Source of the DNA: Agrobacterium genomosp. 13 str. CFBP 6927
GTDB lineage: Bacteria > Pseudomonadota > Alphaproteobacteria > Rhizobiales > Rhizobiaceae
Direction: 5' to 3'
NCBI GenBank assembly: GCA_900012615.1
Contig: LT009757.1
Coordinates: 44,703-108,702 of the forward strand
DNA length: 64,000 bases
Below, one piece after another: positions 36,742-45,091 of the stretch. The stretch's first letter is position 1. Every line of letters begins with the position of its first letter. Made by a program: the position numbers and the translations under genes. The notes beneath the pieces were generated by a model that did no database searches, had not been told where the DNA came from, and saw nothing but the letters and a program-made list of their open reading frames with translations.

Positions 36742-36957
36742 ATGGCTGCGACAAAAGAAGCCTTTTTCAAACCCGGCAAATTATCCGCGCAGGACAAGGC
36801 ATCGCTGACGGACAGCGCGGCAAAGCAGATTATCAATGCTGAGTCCGCCCAGCGCGCCCGCAAGACGGAACGCCTTCGCCAGCTTCGCGAAGCACAGGAA
36901 GCGACCATCGTCGCCCCTGTGCCCGCACGCCCGAAAAAGCCCTCCGCGAAAAAATGA
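36742..36957 (+). CDS. Small basic protein, 71 aa
   Basis: Starts MAATKEAFFKPGKLSAQDKA and has a central helix of Arg/Gln/Glu (ARKTERLRQLREAQEA) with a Pro/Lys tail. AAAGGAG at the proper distance favours the ATG at 36742 over the one at 36736. The charged helix suggests nucleic acid or ribosome contact; function unknown. It follows rpsU by 35 bases. Confidence 0.6.
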   Translation: MAATKEAFFKPGKLSAQDKASLTDSAAKQIINAESAQRARKTERLRQLREAQEATIVAPVPARPKKPSAKK

Positions 36958-37104
36958 TCCGGCTGCGTTTTTTGACGTGGCCGACCGCAGAAACTTCTTG
37001 AACCTGATACATAACAGGCGCAGGCTTCTCGTGGTCAGCAATCCGCTGAACGACGCTGATGATTGAGGGCTGAGTGTCCTCGCCCCGAACGAGAGAAGGA
37101 TGAG

Positions 37105-37383
37105 ATGTCTTCCGAGTTTTATTCATCAAGCCTCTCACGCAACCTCGTCCGCACCGGTGGCGCGGGCTACCGGGAAAACGCCTCGTTGCCTCTTCTCCTC
37201 GGCAAGGCCGAAGAAACCGCTGAGCGCGTGGACTACTATCACGGAGAATCTACAGGCTTTTCGGCCTTTCCAGATTTCAGCCGTCAGACCCGCATGGCGC
37301 GAAGCCTCCTCTCTGCAGGGCGTATCCGCCTGACCAACCCGGCCGTGGAGAAAAATCCACTGTCTGAACCACCTTCCCCGTGA
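37105..37383 (+). CDS. Hypothetical protein, 92 aa
   Basis: Starts MSSEFYSSSLSRNLVRTGG; soluble, with no recognised domain. GAGAGAAGGATGAG precedes the ATG. Codon use is like the neighbours. A 10-bp hairpin follows the stop at 37394. Confidence 0.5.
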   Translation: MSSEFYSSSLSRNLVRTGGAGYRENASLPLLLGKAEETAERVDYYHGESTGFSAFPDFSRQTRMARSLLSAGRIRLTNPAVEKNPLSEPPSP

Positions 37384-37393
37384 CGATAAAGCC

Positions 37394-37420
37394 GCTTGCC
37401 GCAATCGGTCTGCGGCGAGC
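37394..37420 (+). terminator. Hairpin between two short genes
   Basis: GCTTGCCGCA / TGCGGCGAGC pair with one G-T wobble around a seven-base loop. There is no T run, so termination is uncertain. Confidence 0.35.
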
Positions 37421-37470
37421 AATCAATGCACGGACCGCATCCAATACCAGTTCAATATGAGGAGGACACC

Positions 37471-37608
37471 ATGGCCAAGGGTCAAGTACGCAGCAACAAG
37501 GAAATCCGCAAGCCGAAGAAGGACAAGACCAAGGCCGCAGCAGCAGCGCCAGCCGGCTCGCAGGTTAAGTTCGCAAACGCCACGACAGCGGATGGCAAAA
37601 AGAAATAG
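37471..37608 (+). CDS. Small Lys/Ala-rich protein, 45 aa
   Basis: Starts MAKGQVRSNKEIRKPKKDKT, then an Ala run and a basic end. GAGGAGGACACC is an excellent ribosome site. Similar tiny proteins are common in rhizobia, though I know of no function. High charge suggests RNA or ribosome association. Confidence 0.6.
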   Translation: MAKGQVRSNKEIRKPKKDKTKAAAAAPAGSQVKFANATTADGKKK

Positions 37609-37668
37609 GGCAAGGTCGAAGCCGGTCGCTGACAGGTGCCGGCGACGAAACATCTCCTGGTATACGGA

Positions 37669-37697
37669 CTTGTTTTGGCCACATTGCCCTTCTATAT
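37669..37697 (+). promoter_or_regulatory. Promoter of the putative small RNA
   Basis: CTTGTT (37669-37674) and CTATAT (37692-37697) separated by exactly 17 bases, close to the alphaproteobacterial housekeeping consensus CTTGAC-N17-CTATAT. Transcription would start near 37704. Confidence 0.55.
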
Positions 37698-37703
37698 AAA
37701 GAA

Positions 37704-37844
37704 TGTAGCAGCTGCTGGTGAGCGCAAATGAAATTGTCGTTCGCAGCTGTTTTAGTCGCTCTGGGCTTTTGACCACGGATGTACTGGCACTGGTGTTAAG
37801 AGCGATATGAGGAAGGTCGGTGCAATATTGCCCCGGCCTTTTTT
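37704..37844 (+). ncRNA. Putative small RNA (about 140 nt)
   Basis: Bounded by the promoter at 37669-37697 and the strong terminator at 37815-37844, with no gene of normal size inside. It holds the 18-base element beginning GACCACGGATG (37771-37788) also found after cspA. A 14-codon frame at 37728-37772 (MKLSFAAVLVALGF) looks like the start of a signal peptide and might be a leader peptide or a dead gene start. No Rfam family is recognised by eye. Confidence 0.5.
37815..37844 (+). terminator. Strong intrinsic terminator
   Basis: GGTCGG / CCGGCC outer stem (37815-37820 and 37833-37838) with an inner GCAAT / ATTGC stem, followed by six T. Nearly ideal rho-independent form. Confidence 0.8.
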
Positions 37845-37845
37845 G

Positions 37846-38185
37846 TTGTCTTTAAAGGCCGTACCGAAAACTGCTCAATACAGCCGCTGGCGACGGAATT
37901 AACTTGCGTATTCCGTGCAAAGAGCGCACCTTTTATTGGCGGCAATTTTAAAGGGCGTTGCCGTCTTGAGGCTGATTGCCGCTTCCAGGCCCGTTTTACA
38001 CATGCTTTCGATGGACCGGCCGCCCTTGCAATTTATCAGGGCACGCCGAAGGCATCGGCCCGAAAACCGGCTTCGGTCACGAACCGTGCCGGCATCGTTT
38101 CAAAATGTTGGAGCGTCCCCGTGCAGCCTTTTAAAGGAACGCGCGACGCTCCGGCTTTTCTGATCTCACAAGAAAGGAGGATTCA
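37846..38185. other. Intergenic region, no gene seen
   Basis: 340 bases between the terminator and the next short gene. The only open frame (37915-38163) lacks a ribosome site and has odd composition. The end carries AGAAAGGAGGATTCA, the ribosome site of the gene at 38186. A promoter must lie here, but no clear -35/-10 pair was picked. Confidence 0.3.
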
Positions 38186-38476
38186 ATGTCTTCCGCATCC
38201 CATAGCTGCCTGATCTCTTCTCAGGATCTCAAAATGCTTCAATCGGTCCTTGAAAATGTCGGCTTTAATTGCCGTGACGAGGATAATGACGAGAAACTTC
38301 ACAACAGGGCAGCCCGCAAGATAATCGAATTGTATCAGGACGGCCTGACCGATCCTGTGGAACTGACGAAAGAAATGCGTTTCCTGTTCGGCGTCCAGAA
38401 GCACGACCGGATCAAACCATGGAAACCGCTCCCCCGTTATGCAATCCAGGGCCTCCCACTGCTTTACCGGCATTAA
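38186..38476 (+). CDS. Hypothetical protein, 96 aa
   Basis: Starts MSSASHSCLISSQDLKMLQS; acidic, helical, with RAARKIIELYQDGLTDPVEL in the middle. AAAGGAGG six bases before the ATG gives strong translation. The pattern resembles small cytoplasmic proteins conserved in rhizobia; function unknown. Probably transcribed with the gene at 38489. Confidence 0.65.
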   Translation: MSSASHSCLISSQDLKMLQSVLENVGFNCRDEDNDEKLHNRAARKIIELYQDGLTDPVELTKEMRFLFGVQKHDRIKPWKPLPRYAIQGLPLLYRH

Positions 38477-38488
38477 GGGAGACCACAG

Positions 38489-38797
38489 ATGCGTGAATAC
38501 ATCATGGTCAGCACCGGCCTTTGGCTTGGGCTGTTCCTGACATGGTATCTCGTCACCCTGTACGATACCGATAAAATTGTTGCGCCGAACGTTGTTTCGG
38601 CGCTGCCGCAGCTGATGACGTCATCAGAATGCGAAGCCCAGTTCGGCATTCTCTTTTCGATGGGCGATAAGCTGTTGAAGGCCGGAGGCCCTGTTGTTCC
38701 CGAAGATTTGCGCCGAAACATTGAAAGCTGCATCTCCTCTGACGAGGGCAGCCGACTGAAACTGAAAGATAATCAACTCATTCGGCTTTTCCCCTGA
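38489..38797 (+). CDS. Small membrane-anchored protein, 102 aa
   Basis: One N-terminal hydrophobic segment (MVSTGLWLGLFLTWYLVTLY) then a hydrophilic part with two Cys (SSECEAQFG and IESCISSDEG), which could form a disulfide in the periplasm. AGGGAGACCACAG precedes the ATG, 12 bases after the previous gene. No family recognised. Confidence 0.6.
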   Translation: MREYIMVSTGLWLGLFLTWYLVTLYDTDKIVAPNVVSALPQLMTSSECEAQFGILFSMGDKLLKAGGPVVPEDLRRNIESCISSDEGSRLKLKDNQLIRLFP

Positions 38798-38946
38798 GGC
38801 TCCGCCGACAATTAACCCAGTCCACCAGATTTAATAACCATCAAAATCACCGATGAAAATAACGGCTTGGCAAATTGGATATATCAGGAGACACTAAATC
38901 GACAGGACATCATGTCCGGGGGTTTGCGTCTGCGTGGAGGGTGAGT

Positions 38947-39060
38947 ATGACGTATGACTGGAGCGGCCGCAGAATGCGCCGTATGCGCGCCGCGAAACTG
39001 ACGATCATCAGCCTCGTCGCGGCCTTTGTCCTGACGGCTCCGATCTTCGCCCATTATTGA
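38947..39060 (+). CDS. Small membrane protein, 37 aa
   Basis: MTYDWSGRRMRRMRAAKLTI then a hydrophobic segment ending APIFAHY. GGAGGGTGAGT stands before the ATG. A basic N-terminus followed by a single span suggests an inner-membrane peptide. Existence rests on the ribosome site and composition only. Confidence 0.45.
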   Translation: MTYDWSGRRMRRMRAAKLTIISLVAAFVLTAPIFAHY

Positions 39061-39076
39061 GCTTCGCCACTTACCG

Positions 39077-40174
39077 CTACACTGGCTGCCTGATCTCGGC
39101 GCGCTTTTTCAGGCGTGTCTTCAACCATTTCTGGAGCGGCTGATCGTAATGGACCGTCAGGTACCATGAGAGAAACGTGGTTGCGATCAGGAAAACGATA
39201 CCGGCTGGCAAGGCGATATTTTCGCCGTGGACACCCGGGACCAGAAATTCCGTCCAGGCCAGAAGCGGAATATGCAGCACATAGACCGCATAGGACGCCG
39301 TTCCGAGAAATCCTGACAGCACGCCGGTCCAACGGCCCGGAACCGTCTTGCTGGCCACGAACAACAGTAGCGGCCAGACGAACAGAACGATCGCGAGATC
39401 GAAAAACGGCCGCAGCTCACGCGAGACCGGGACGGCGAGGACGACGCAGACCAGCGCGAGGCAAAGCACGGCCCGGATTGGTTTCAATTCCGGCAAGCGA
39501 TTGCGGAACCGGTAAATCAGCACACCTGCAAAAAACGAAAAGAACACCCGTCCCATGCCGGCATACATTTCGTTCCAGCGAAAACCCGCATGCAGCCGGC
39601 CGAATTCGGCCGCCGCGACCATAAGCACAATGGCGCTCAAGGCCAGTATCATGATTGTCTGTCTTGTCGTCGCCTTGATACCCCAGCGGGCATAAACCGC
39701 ATTCACCACCAGCTCGTTGAATAGCGACCATGCCGGGCTGACGAGAAACAATGCGCCGTTCAGCGTCAGCGTGAAGGGTGCGGGAAGAAACAGCAGCCCC
39801 GTCACCAGAGCGAAGGTTAATTCGCCGGGATCAATAAGGCGATGAAGATCGTCAATCGGCGTCGGCAGGCCCAGAACATAAAGACAGATGAAATAGGCCG
39901 TCATCAGGGCCAGGGCCAGCCCATAGAGCGGGTAGAGCCGGGCAAGGCGCGCCTTCATGAAAAAACCGGGCGTTATCGTCCGCTCGCGCAGTTTCATGCT
40001 ATAGGCATGCGCCAGCACGAAACCGCTGAGTGCGAAGAACAGGTCCACCGCAAGATAGCTCGACGCCGTGCTTTTCCCGAACAATGCCTCGGCATGGCGA
40101 TGCACGATGAAGAGTGCAGCCACACCCCTGATGCCATCAAGCAATATGAAGCGTTCCGGGGATGAGTGGGCCAT
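39077..40174 (-). CDS. Acyltransferase 3 family membrane protein
   Basis: 365 residues with about ten membrane spans. The family start is plain: FILLDGIRGVAALFIVHRH holds the conserved Arg and the His expected for acyl transfer, followed by AVDLFFALSGFVLAHAY. These proteins O-acylate surface polysaccharides or glycans in the inner membrane. Transcribed alone, towards the short-gene island. Its target is unknown. Confidence 0.85.
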   Translation of the reverse strand: MAHSSPERFILLDGIRGVAALFIVHRHAEALFGKSTASSYLAVDLFFALSGFVLAHAYSMKLRERTITPGFFMKARLARLYPLYGLALALMTAYFICLYVLGLPTPIDDLHRLIDPGELTFALVTGLLFLPAPFTLTLNGALFLVSPAWSLFNELVVNAVYARWGIKATTRQTIMILALSAIVLMVAAAEFGRLHAGFRWNEMYAGMGRVFFSFFAGVLIYRFRNRLPELKPIRAVLCLALVCVVLAVPVSRELRPFFDLAIVLFVWPLLLFVASKTVPGRWTGVLSGFLGTASYAVYVLHIPLLAWTEFLVPGVHGENIALPAGIVFLIATTFLSWYLTVHYDQPLQKWLKTRLKKRAEIRQPV

Positions 40175-40485
40175 TGGCGTTGATGCTCGACGGGACTGAA
40201 CAATATTCTTCCACGAAAACGAGCTTTAACCCGCAGCGGTTCATCGCTTCCAGTCACAAACTGGTCAACGCGCCAAACGCCCCATATTTAGACAGGGCAT
40301 TTACCGATATCCGACGCTCTTTCGCCGCTGCCAAAGGCGTGCTACGTCCGGATGTCATCGATGTTTTGACTTTATGACTCTATGCACCACGCCCCTTGGA
40401 AAACCGGCCTCGGTTTTTGCAGGGAGCTTCGGCGTAAATGGGAATCGGGTCTTTCGGCGGCAAGCAACTTTCGCGGAGTCCCACC
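40175..40485. other. Divergent intergenic region, no gene seen
   Basis: 311 bases between the divergent acyltransferase and acyl carrier protein genes, presumably with both promoters. A frame at 40162-40377 overlaps the acyltransferase start and has no ribosome site, so it is not called. GCGGAGTCCCACC precedes the acyl carrier protein. Confidence 0.3.
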
Positions 40486-40722
40486 ATGTCCACCATCGCA
40501 GACCGTATCAAAAAAATCATCGTCGACCAGCTGGGTGCAGATCCCGCCACGGTTGTCGAAGAGGCCAATTTTGCTGACGATCTCGGTGCCGATTCCCTCG
40601 AAGTTGTCCAGGTCGTGATGGAAATTGAGGAAGAATTCGGCGTGGAAATTCCCGATTCCGCCGCCAATACGATCCTGACGGTCGGCGACGCCATCCGCTT
40701 CATCGAAAAAAACAAGGCGTGA
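40486..40722 (+). CDS. Acyl carrier protein (stand-alone copy)
   Basis: 78 residues, typical acidic four-helix ACP with the phosphopantetheine serine S37 in GADSLEVVQ. The sequence is close to, but not the same as, the rhizobial housekeeping AcpP as I remember it. No fatty acid or polyketide synthase genes adjoin it, so it is probably an accessory carrier for a special acyl chain. The start [10 protein letters not shown] is preceded by GCGGAG. Confidence 0.9.
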   Translation: MSTIADRIKKIIVDQLGADPATVVEEANFADDLGADSLEVVQVVMEIEEEFGVEIPDSAANTILTVGDAIRFIEKNKA

Positions 40723-40729
40723 AAGAAAG

Positions 40730-40749
40730 CGGCGGGCATCACCCCGCCG
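40730..40749. terminator. Hairpin between convergent acp and macB
   Basis: CGGCGGG / CCCGCCG with a six-base loop, overlapping the macB stop codon. It could end both transcripts, but no T run is present. Confidence 0.4.
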
Positions 40750-42697
40750 ACAGTGCCGCAACCGGATCGAGTTTAGAGGCGTTGCGCGCCGGCAGGTAAC
40801 CGAAAACAACGCCGATCAACGTCGAACAGACGAAGGCGGCAACAATGGGCGTCGTGGAATAGACCATTGCGAAATTGCCGCTGAAGGCGGAAAAGAGCAG
40901 GCCGAAGCCGAGACTGCTCAGCACTCCGAGAGTGCCGCCGATGATGCAGACCAGCACCGCCTCGATCAGGAACTGCCGCAGAATATCGGCGCGGCGCGCG
41001 CCCACCGCCATGCGAACGCCGATTTCCGACACGCGCTCGGAGACGGAAACGAGCATGATGTTCATCACCCCGATGCCGCCCACCAGAAGCGAAATCACCG
41101 CAATCGCCGCGATCAGGAGCGTCAGGGTCTGCGTGGTGCTGGTAATTGTCTGGCGAATATCATCGGTATTAAGAATGTAGAAATCCCGCGTGCCGTGCCG
41201 CTGGGTCAGGAGCGCGGTCACCGCCTGTTCGGCAATGGCGGCATCGGTATCGTCGCTCACCTGCACGGTGATGCTGCGCAGCGATAGACTGCCGAGGAAA
41301 CGCGACTGGACGGCGGTATAGGGCAGATAGAGCGACAGGTTCTGGCTTGAACCGAAACCGCCCTGCTGCGCCTGTGTAACGCCCACGATGCGGGCCGGCA
41401 CCTTGCCGATGAGGATGACCTGGCCAACGGGACTGCCGCTGAAATCCGCAAACAGCGATTTGCGGGTATTTTCGTCGATCACCACCTCCTGCGCCTTCTG
41501 CGCAACGCTTGCCGCGTCGAAAAACCGCCCCTGCGACAGCTTGGTGCCCTTGGCGACGAAATAACGCTCACTGACGCCGTTGACGAGCGCATTCGCTTCC
41601 TTCGCACCGAAACGCACCGTGCTGGAGGTCGACACCGTCGGCGTAACCGCCGCGACATAGGATTGCTTGGCGAGCGCATCGGCATCGGAGACGACCAGCG
41701 TGGTGATCTTGCCCGACCTGATGTCGCCGAAATCCTTGCCCGCGAAGATTTCCAGCGTGTTGGTGCCGAGGCTTGAAATATTCTGCAGCACGCGCTGCTG
41801 CGACCCCTGCCCCAGCGCCACGACGCTGATGACCGAGGCAATGCCGATGATGATGCCGAGCATGGTGAGGAAAGTGCGCAGCTTGTGCGCCCGCATCGAC
41901 AGAAGCGCCATGAGCAAGGCTTCCCGCAGCGAGGAAACGACGCCAGAAATAGTTGAAGCCCGGCCGGAAACCGCGGCGGGTCGGGTCTCCTCCGGCAATA
42001 TCGCCAATGCATCCGCCTTCCGGTCCGAAACGATGGCGCCGTCGCTTATTTCGATGATCCGCCCCGCGCGTCTGGCAATCGACATGTCATGGGTGACGAT
42101 GATGACGGTGCGGCCTTCGGCATGCAGCTCGTCGAGAATGCGCAGCACCTCGTCGCCGCTCGCGCTGTCGAGCGCGCCGGTCGGCTCATCGGCAAGGATG
42201 ACCTCGGCATCGTTCATGAGGGCGCGGGCGATGGAGACACGCTGCTGCTGGCCACCGGAAAGCTGGCCGGGACGGTGATCGAGGCGTTCCGCCATGCCAA
42301 GGCGGCCGAGCAGCCTTGCGGCATTGCTCCTACGCTCACCCTGCGACTTGCCGGCATAGATCGCCGGTATCTCGACATTGCCGAGCGCCGTCAGCTCCGC
42401 AAGCAGATGGTAACGCTGGAAGATGAAGCCGAGATTTTCGCGTCGGAGCGCCGACAATTCATCGGCATCGAGATGCGCCGTTTCCCGGCCCCTGATGCTG
42501 TAGCTTCCCGAGGTCGGCCGGTCGAGGCAGCCGAGAATATTCATCAGCGTCGACTTGCCGGAACCGGACGCGCCGACGATCGCCACCATCTCGCCGGCCT
42601 CGATGGCGAGGTCGATGTTCTTCAGAACGCTGATCGTGCCTTCACCGGAGGGATAGTCCCGCCGCACGGATTTAAGAGTGATCAAGGGATCAGCCAT
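40739..42697 (-). CDS. macB: MacB-type ABC efflux ATPase/permease
   Basis: 652 residues. N-terminal ATPase with Walker [10 protein letters not shown] (42-50), signature [16 protein letters not shown] and Walker [13 protein letters not shown]; then the MacB layout of one span, a large periplasmic domain (about 290-520) and three C-terminal spans with [20 protein letters not shown]. MacB uses ATP to drive export from the periplasm through an outer-membrane channel. It follows macA by three bases. No TolC gene is here; a distant one is needed. Likely cargo: antimicrobial peptides, siderophores or macrolides. Confidence 0.92.
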   Translation of the reverse strand: MADPLITLKSVRRDYPSGEGTISVLKNIDLAIEAGEMVAIVGASGSGKSTLMNILGCLDRPTSGSYSIRGRETAHLDADELSALRRENLGFIFQRYHLLAELTALGNVEIPAIYAGKSQGERRSNAARLLGRLGMAERLDHRPGQLSGGQQQRVSIARALMNDAEVILADEPTGALDSASGDEVLRILDELHAEGRTVIIVTHDMSIARRAGRIIEISDGAIVSDRKADALAILPEETRPAAVSGRASTISGVVSSLREALLMALLSMRAHKLRTFLTMLGIIIGIASVISVVALGQGSQQRVLQNISSLGTNTLEIFAGKDFGDIRSGKITTLVVSDADALAKQSYVAAVTPTVSTSSTVRFGAKEANALVNGVSERYFVAKGTKLSQGRFFDAASVAQKAQEVVIDENTRKSLFADFSGSPVGQVILIGKVPARIVGVTQAQQGGFGSSQNLSLYLPYTAVQSRFLGSLSLRSITVQVSDDTDAAIAEQAVTALLTQRHGTRDFYILNTDDIRQTITSTTQTLTLLIAAIAVISLLVGGIGVMNIMLVSVSERVSEIGVRMAVGARRADILRQFLIEAVLVCIIGGTLGVLSSLGFGLLFSAFSGNFAMVYSTTPIVAAFVCSTLIGVVFGYLPARNASKLDPVAALSAG

Positions 42698-42700
42698 GGT

Positions 42701-43924
42701 TCAAAGCCCCATCGGCGGCCCGCCGGGGCCCGGCATGGCGTTCGTGGTGATGTCAGCGGAACGCTCGCCGGTCACAACGCGCTCGTTCTCGGCAAGGCCA
42801 GAGCGAATTTCCGCCGTAACCTTGTTGTTCAGTCCGACCTTGACCTTGCGCTCGGAAATCCTGCTGTCCGCAGCCACCACGCGCACCGAATAATCGCCGT
42901 TTGCGTCCACGTTACCGAGGGCTGCGGCGGGAACCGTCAGAACGTCCTTCGCTTCACCGAGAAGGATATGAACCTCCGCCGTCATGTAGGTGCGCAGCTT
43001 GCCTTCCGGGTTGGGCACCTCGAACACACCATTATAATAGATCGCCTCCGACGATGAGGTGCTGGAAGACGATGTGGTCGATGTGGACGAGGTTGAGGAA
43101 CTGAAGCTGGAATCGCTGCGCACCGATTCAGGCGCCGGCTCTATCGAGGAAAGCGTCGCATCGTAACGCTGCTGCGGCTCGCCGAGCACCGTGAAATAGA
43201 CCGGAAGATCCGGCTTCACCCGCGTCACATCCGCTTCGGAAATCTCCGTGCGCACCGTCATCCGGTCCAGCTGGCCAAGGATCACGATGGTCGGTGCGGA
43301 TTGGGTGGCGTTGACGGTCTGCCCCTCCTGGCTGACGATCGACAGAACCGTGCCTTCGATGGGCGCGGTAATCTTCGTATAGCCAAGATTGGCCTCCGCA
43401 GTTTCAACCGCGACCTGCGCCTCCTCGATCTGGGCGTCGATGGATTGTATCTGCGCCTCGGTGACGGCGAGTGCCGCGGTGGCGCTTTCGAAATCGGCGC
43501 GGGAGGCGGCATTCTTGGAAACCATTTCCTGCTGGCGGGCAAGGCTCTGGCGGTTGAGAACAAGGGTTGCCTGTTTCTCCACCCGCTGCGCCTTCACATT
43601 GGCAAGCGCCGCCTGCGCGGTCCGCAGGCTGTTCGTCTGGGTGACGGAATCGATCTCGGCGACGAGATCGCCCGCCTTGACCGTGTCTCCCAGCGCAACC
43701 CTGACCGCGGTGATGCGGCCGGAAGCCTGCGCGCCAACGGCGACGAGCCGAACGGGTTTCAGCGTTCCGGTGGCCAGAACCGTCTGCTCTATATCCCCGC
43801 GTGTCACCGGTGCGGTGATATAACCAGGCGTGGCCGCACGCGTATATTGCGAGGACAGCCAGAACCCGCCTGCAGCCAGGGCCGTAATCGCCAGCAAAAC
43901 GCCTGCCTTCCGTGCCGTTTTCAT
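42701..43924 (-). CDS. macA: MacA-type periplasmic adaptor
   Basis: 407 residues with an N-terminal span (AGVLLAITALAAGGFWL), lipoyl/hairpin/beta-barrel domains of membrane fusion proteins (GDIEQTVLATGTLKPVRLV; the hairpin around 95-180) and the C-terminal EVHILLGEAKDVLTVPAAAL. An unusual Ser/Thr-rich linker occupies about residues 270-292. It bridges MacB to an outer-membrane channel. One base separates it from the small exported-protein gene upstream. Confidence 0.9.
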   Translation of the reverse strand: MKTARKAGVLLAITALAAGGFWLSSQYTRAATPGYITAPVTRGDIEQTVLATGTLKPVRLVAVGAQASGRITAVRVALGDTVKAGDLVAEIDSVTQTNSLRTAQAALANVKAQRVEKQATLVLNRQSLARQQEMVSKNAASRADFESATAALAVTEAQIQSIDAQIEEAQVAVETAEANLGYTKITAPIEGTVLSIVSQEGQTVNATQSAPTIVILGQLDRMTVRTEISEADVTRVKPDLPVYFTVLGEPQQRYDATLSSIEPAPESVRSDSSFSSSTSSTSTTSSSSTSSSEAIYYNGVFEVPNPEGKLRTYMTAEVHILLGEAKDVLTVPAAALGNVDANGDYSVRVVAADSRISERKVKVGLNNKVTAEIRSGLAENERVVTGERSADITTNAMPGPGGPPMGL

Positions 43925-43925
43925 T

Positions 43926-44174
43926 TTAACGTCCTGTCCGGCCGGTTATGGGCGCCAGCGGTTTTTCCACGGCATCCTTGCGGCAGGTGTTACGAAGACG
44001 CCTGGAGCCCGCCTTCTCGCGCTGTTCCATCCTGCAAGCGGAATGCTGCCGCTTTTCCTCCTGCCGCGATTTCACTGTCGGCGTTTCCACCACCCGGTCT
44101 TTGGCCAGGGCGACCGACCAGACGAAGCTCAGGCCAAAGGCCGTTGCCAGCACCACATAGAAATATCTCATCAT
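43926..44174 (-). CDS. Small exported protein before macAB, 82 aa
   Basis: Signal peptide MMRYFYVVLATAFGLSFVWS with a likely cut after ALA, then a short basic mature part with two Cys about 16 residues apart. The stop is one base before the macA start, so it shares that operon. The exported, basic character suggests a periplasmic partner or an adaptor for the pump. No family recognised. Confidence 0.6.
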   Translation of the reverse strand: MMRYFYVVLATAFGLSFVWSVALAKDRVVETPTVKSRQEEKRQHSACRMEQREKAGSRRLRNTCRKDAVEKPLAPITGRTGR

Positions 44175-44197
44175 CGTCTTCCCGCTTGAAAATCACG

Positions 44198-44225
44198 CGG
44201 GGGATCGCAGGCGTGCGATCCCCCG
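44198..44225 (-). terminator. Terminator between spy-like gene and macAB group
   Basis: Perfect 12-bp stem CGGGGGATCGCA / TGCGATCCCCCG with a GGCG loop, followed on the minus strand by GTGATTTTC. A smaller hairpin CAGCCG / CGGCTG is at 44230-44245. Confidence 0.65.
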
Positions 44226-44298
44226 GCTACAGCCGTTGCCGGCTGATTTCCTCCTCTACTGGGGGGCAGATTAAAGGAGGAAACTGCGAATGGTGGCG

Positions 44299-44889
44299 TC
44301 AGCCCCGCTCTGCCTGCGGGACCGGCGGCATTCTGCCGCCTTGCGGCGGTCCGAAACGACCGTCCTGCCCGGACCCATGGTGCGGAGGCGGAGGCGGTGG
44401 CATCAAGGCGCGCTCGAGTTCGGTCAGCTTCAGCACCTGCTGCGGTGAAAGTTTCGGCTTCAGTGCAGCCACCGCATCCTGCAATGCCTTCGCCTGCTCA
44501 GCCTTCTTCACCATGATGCCGGCCAGCTCCTCGCCGGCAAGACGCGGTTCCGCACCCTGCGGCGGTGGCGGATTGCGATCCGCACCGGGCGAAACGAGAT
44601 CGATCAACGCCGTGGCATAGGCCCGCCATGGGCCGAGCTGTTCCGGCGTGACCCCGAGATAGATTTCGGCTGCCGAAAGTTTCGTTGCCAGCCCCAGAAC
44701 ATCAGGGCGCGGCATCCTGCCGATATGGGGCGGCGGCGCGCGATCCGGGCCGAGATCAGCACCGGCGGGTGGCATGGCCTGCCCGGCTGCCTGTGGTGCC
44801 GGCGCATTCTGCTCCTCGGCCTGCGAGGCAGCGGAACCACCCAGAATTGCTGTCGCGATGACGGCGGTGGCCAGTAGCGAGTTTCTCAT
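44299..44889 (-). CDS. Spy/CpxP-like periplasmic protein
   Basis: 196 residues: signal peptide MRNSLLATAVIATAILGGSA with a cut after SQA, then a Pro-rich stretch, a helical core with LSPQQVLKLTELERAL (the LTXXQ-like repeat of Spy/CpxP proteins) and a Pro/His/Gly-rich tail. GGAAGGTAAG precedes the ATG at 44889; the frame runs further but only through the divergent promoter. Such proteins are chaperones or sensors for envelope stress. It is divergent from a two-component system that probably controls it. Confidence 0.75.
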   Translation of the reverse strand: MRNSLLATAVIATAILGGSAASQAEEQNAPAPQAAGQAMPPAGADLGPDRAPPPHIGRMPRPDVLGLATKLSAAEIYLGVTPEQLGPWRAYATALIDLVSPGADRNPPPPQGAEPRLAGEELAGIMVKKAEQAKALQDAVAALKPKLSPQQVLKLTELERALMPPPPPPHHGSGQDGRFGPPQGGRMPPVPQAERG

Positions 44890-45091
44890 CTTACCTTCCT
44901 TCCGTTTTCCAACATGAAAGGACGATAGGAGCGCCGGGTTTCCGGCTTTGGTCCGAATGTTTCTGATCGTCTTCCGCAGCGGGCCTATTTGTAACCGAAT
45001 GTTGCCAGACCGGCCCCAGAAAGCTTTCGTTGCAAAAATCCGCCGCGTCCCTGCGCCGCTTATGTATAGTGGCATCAAAAGGTTGGACGAT

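Noticed and set aside
37915..38163. 82-codon frame in the short-gene island
   Set aside because: No ribosome site, Arg-rich odd composition, and no sign of conservation by eye.
40162..40377. 71-codon frame between acyltransferase and acyl carrier protein
   Set aside because: It starts inside the divergent acyltransferase gene, lacks a ribosome site and resembles nothing.
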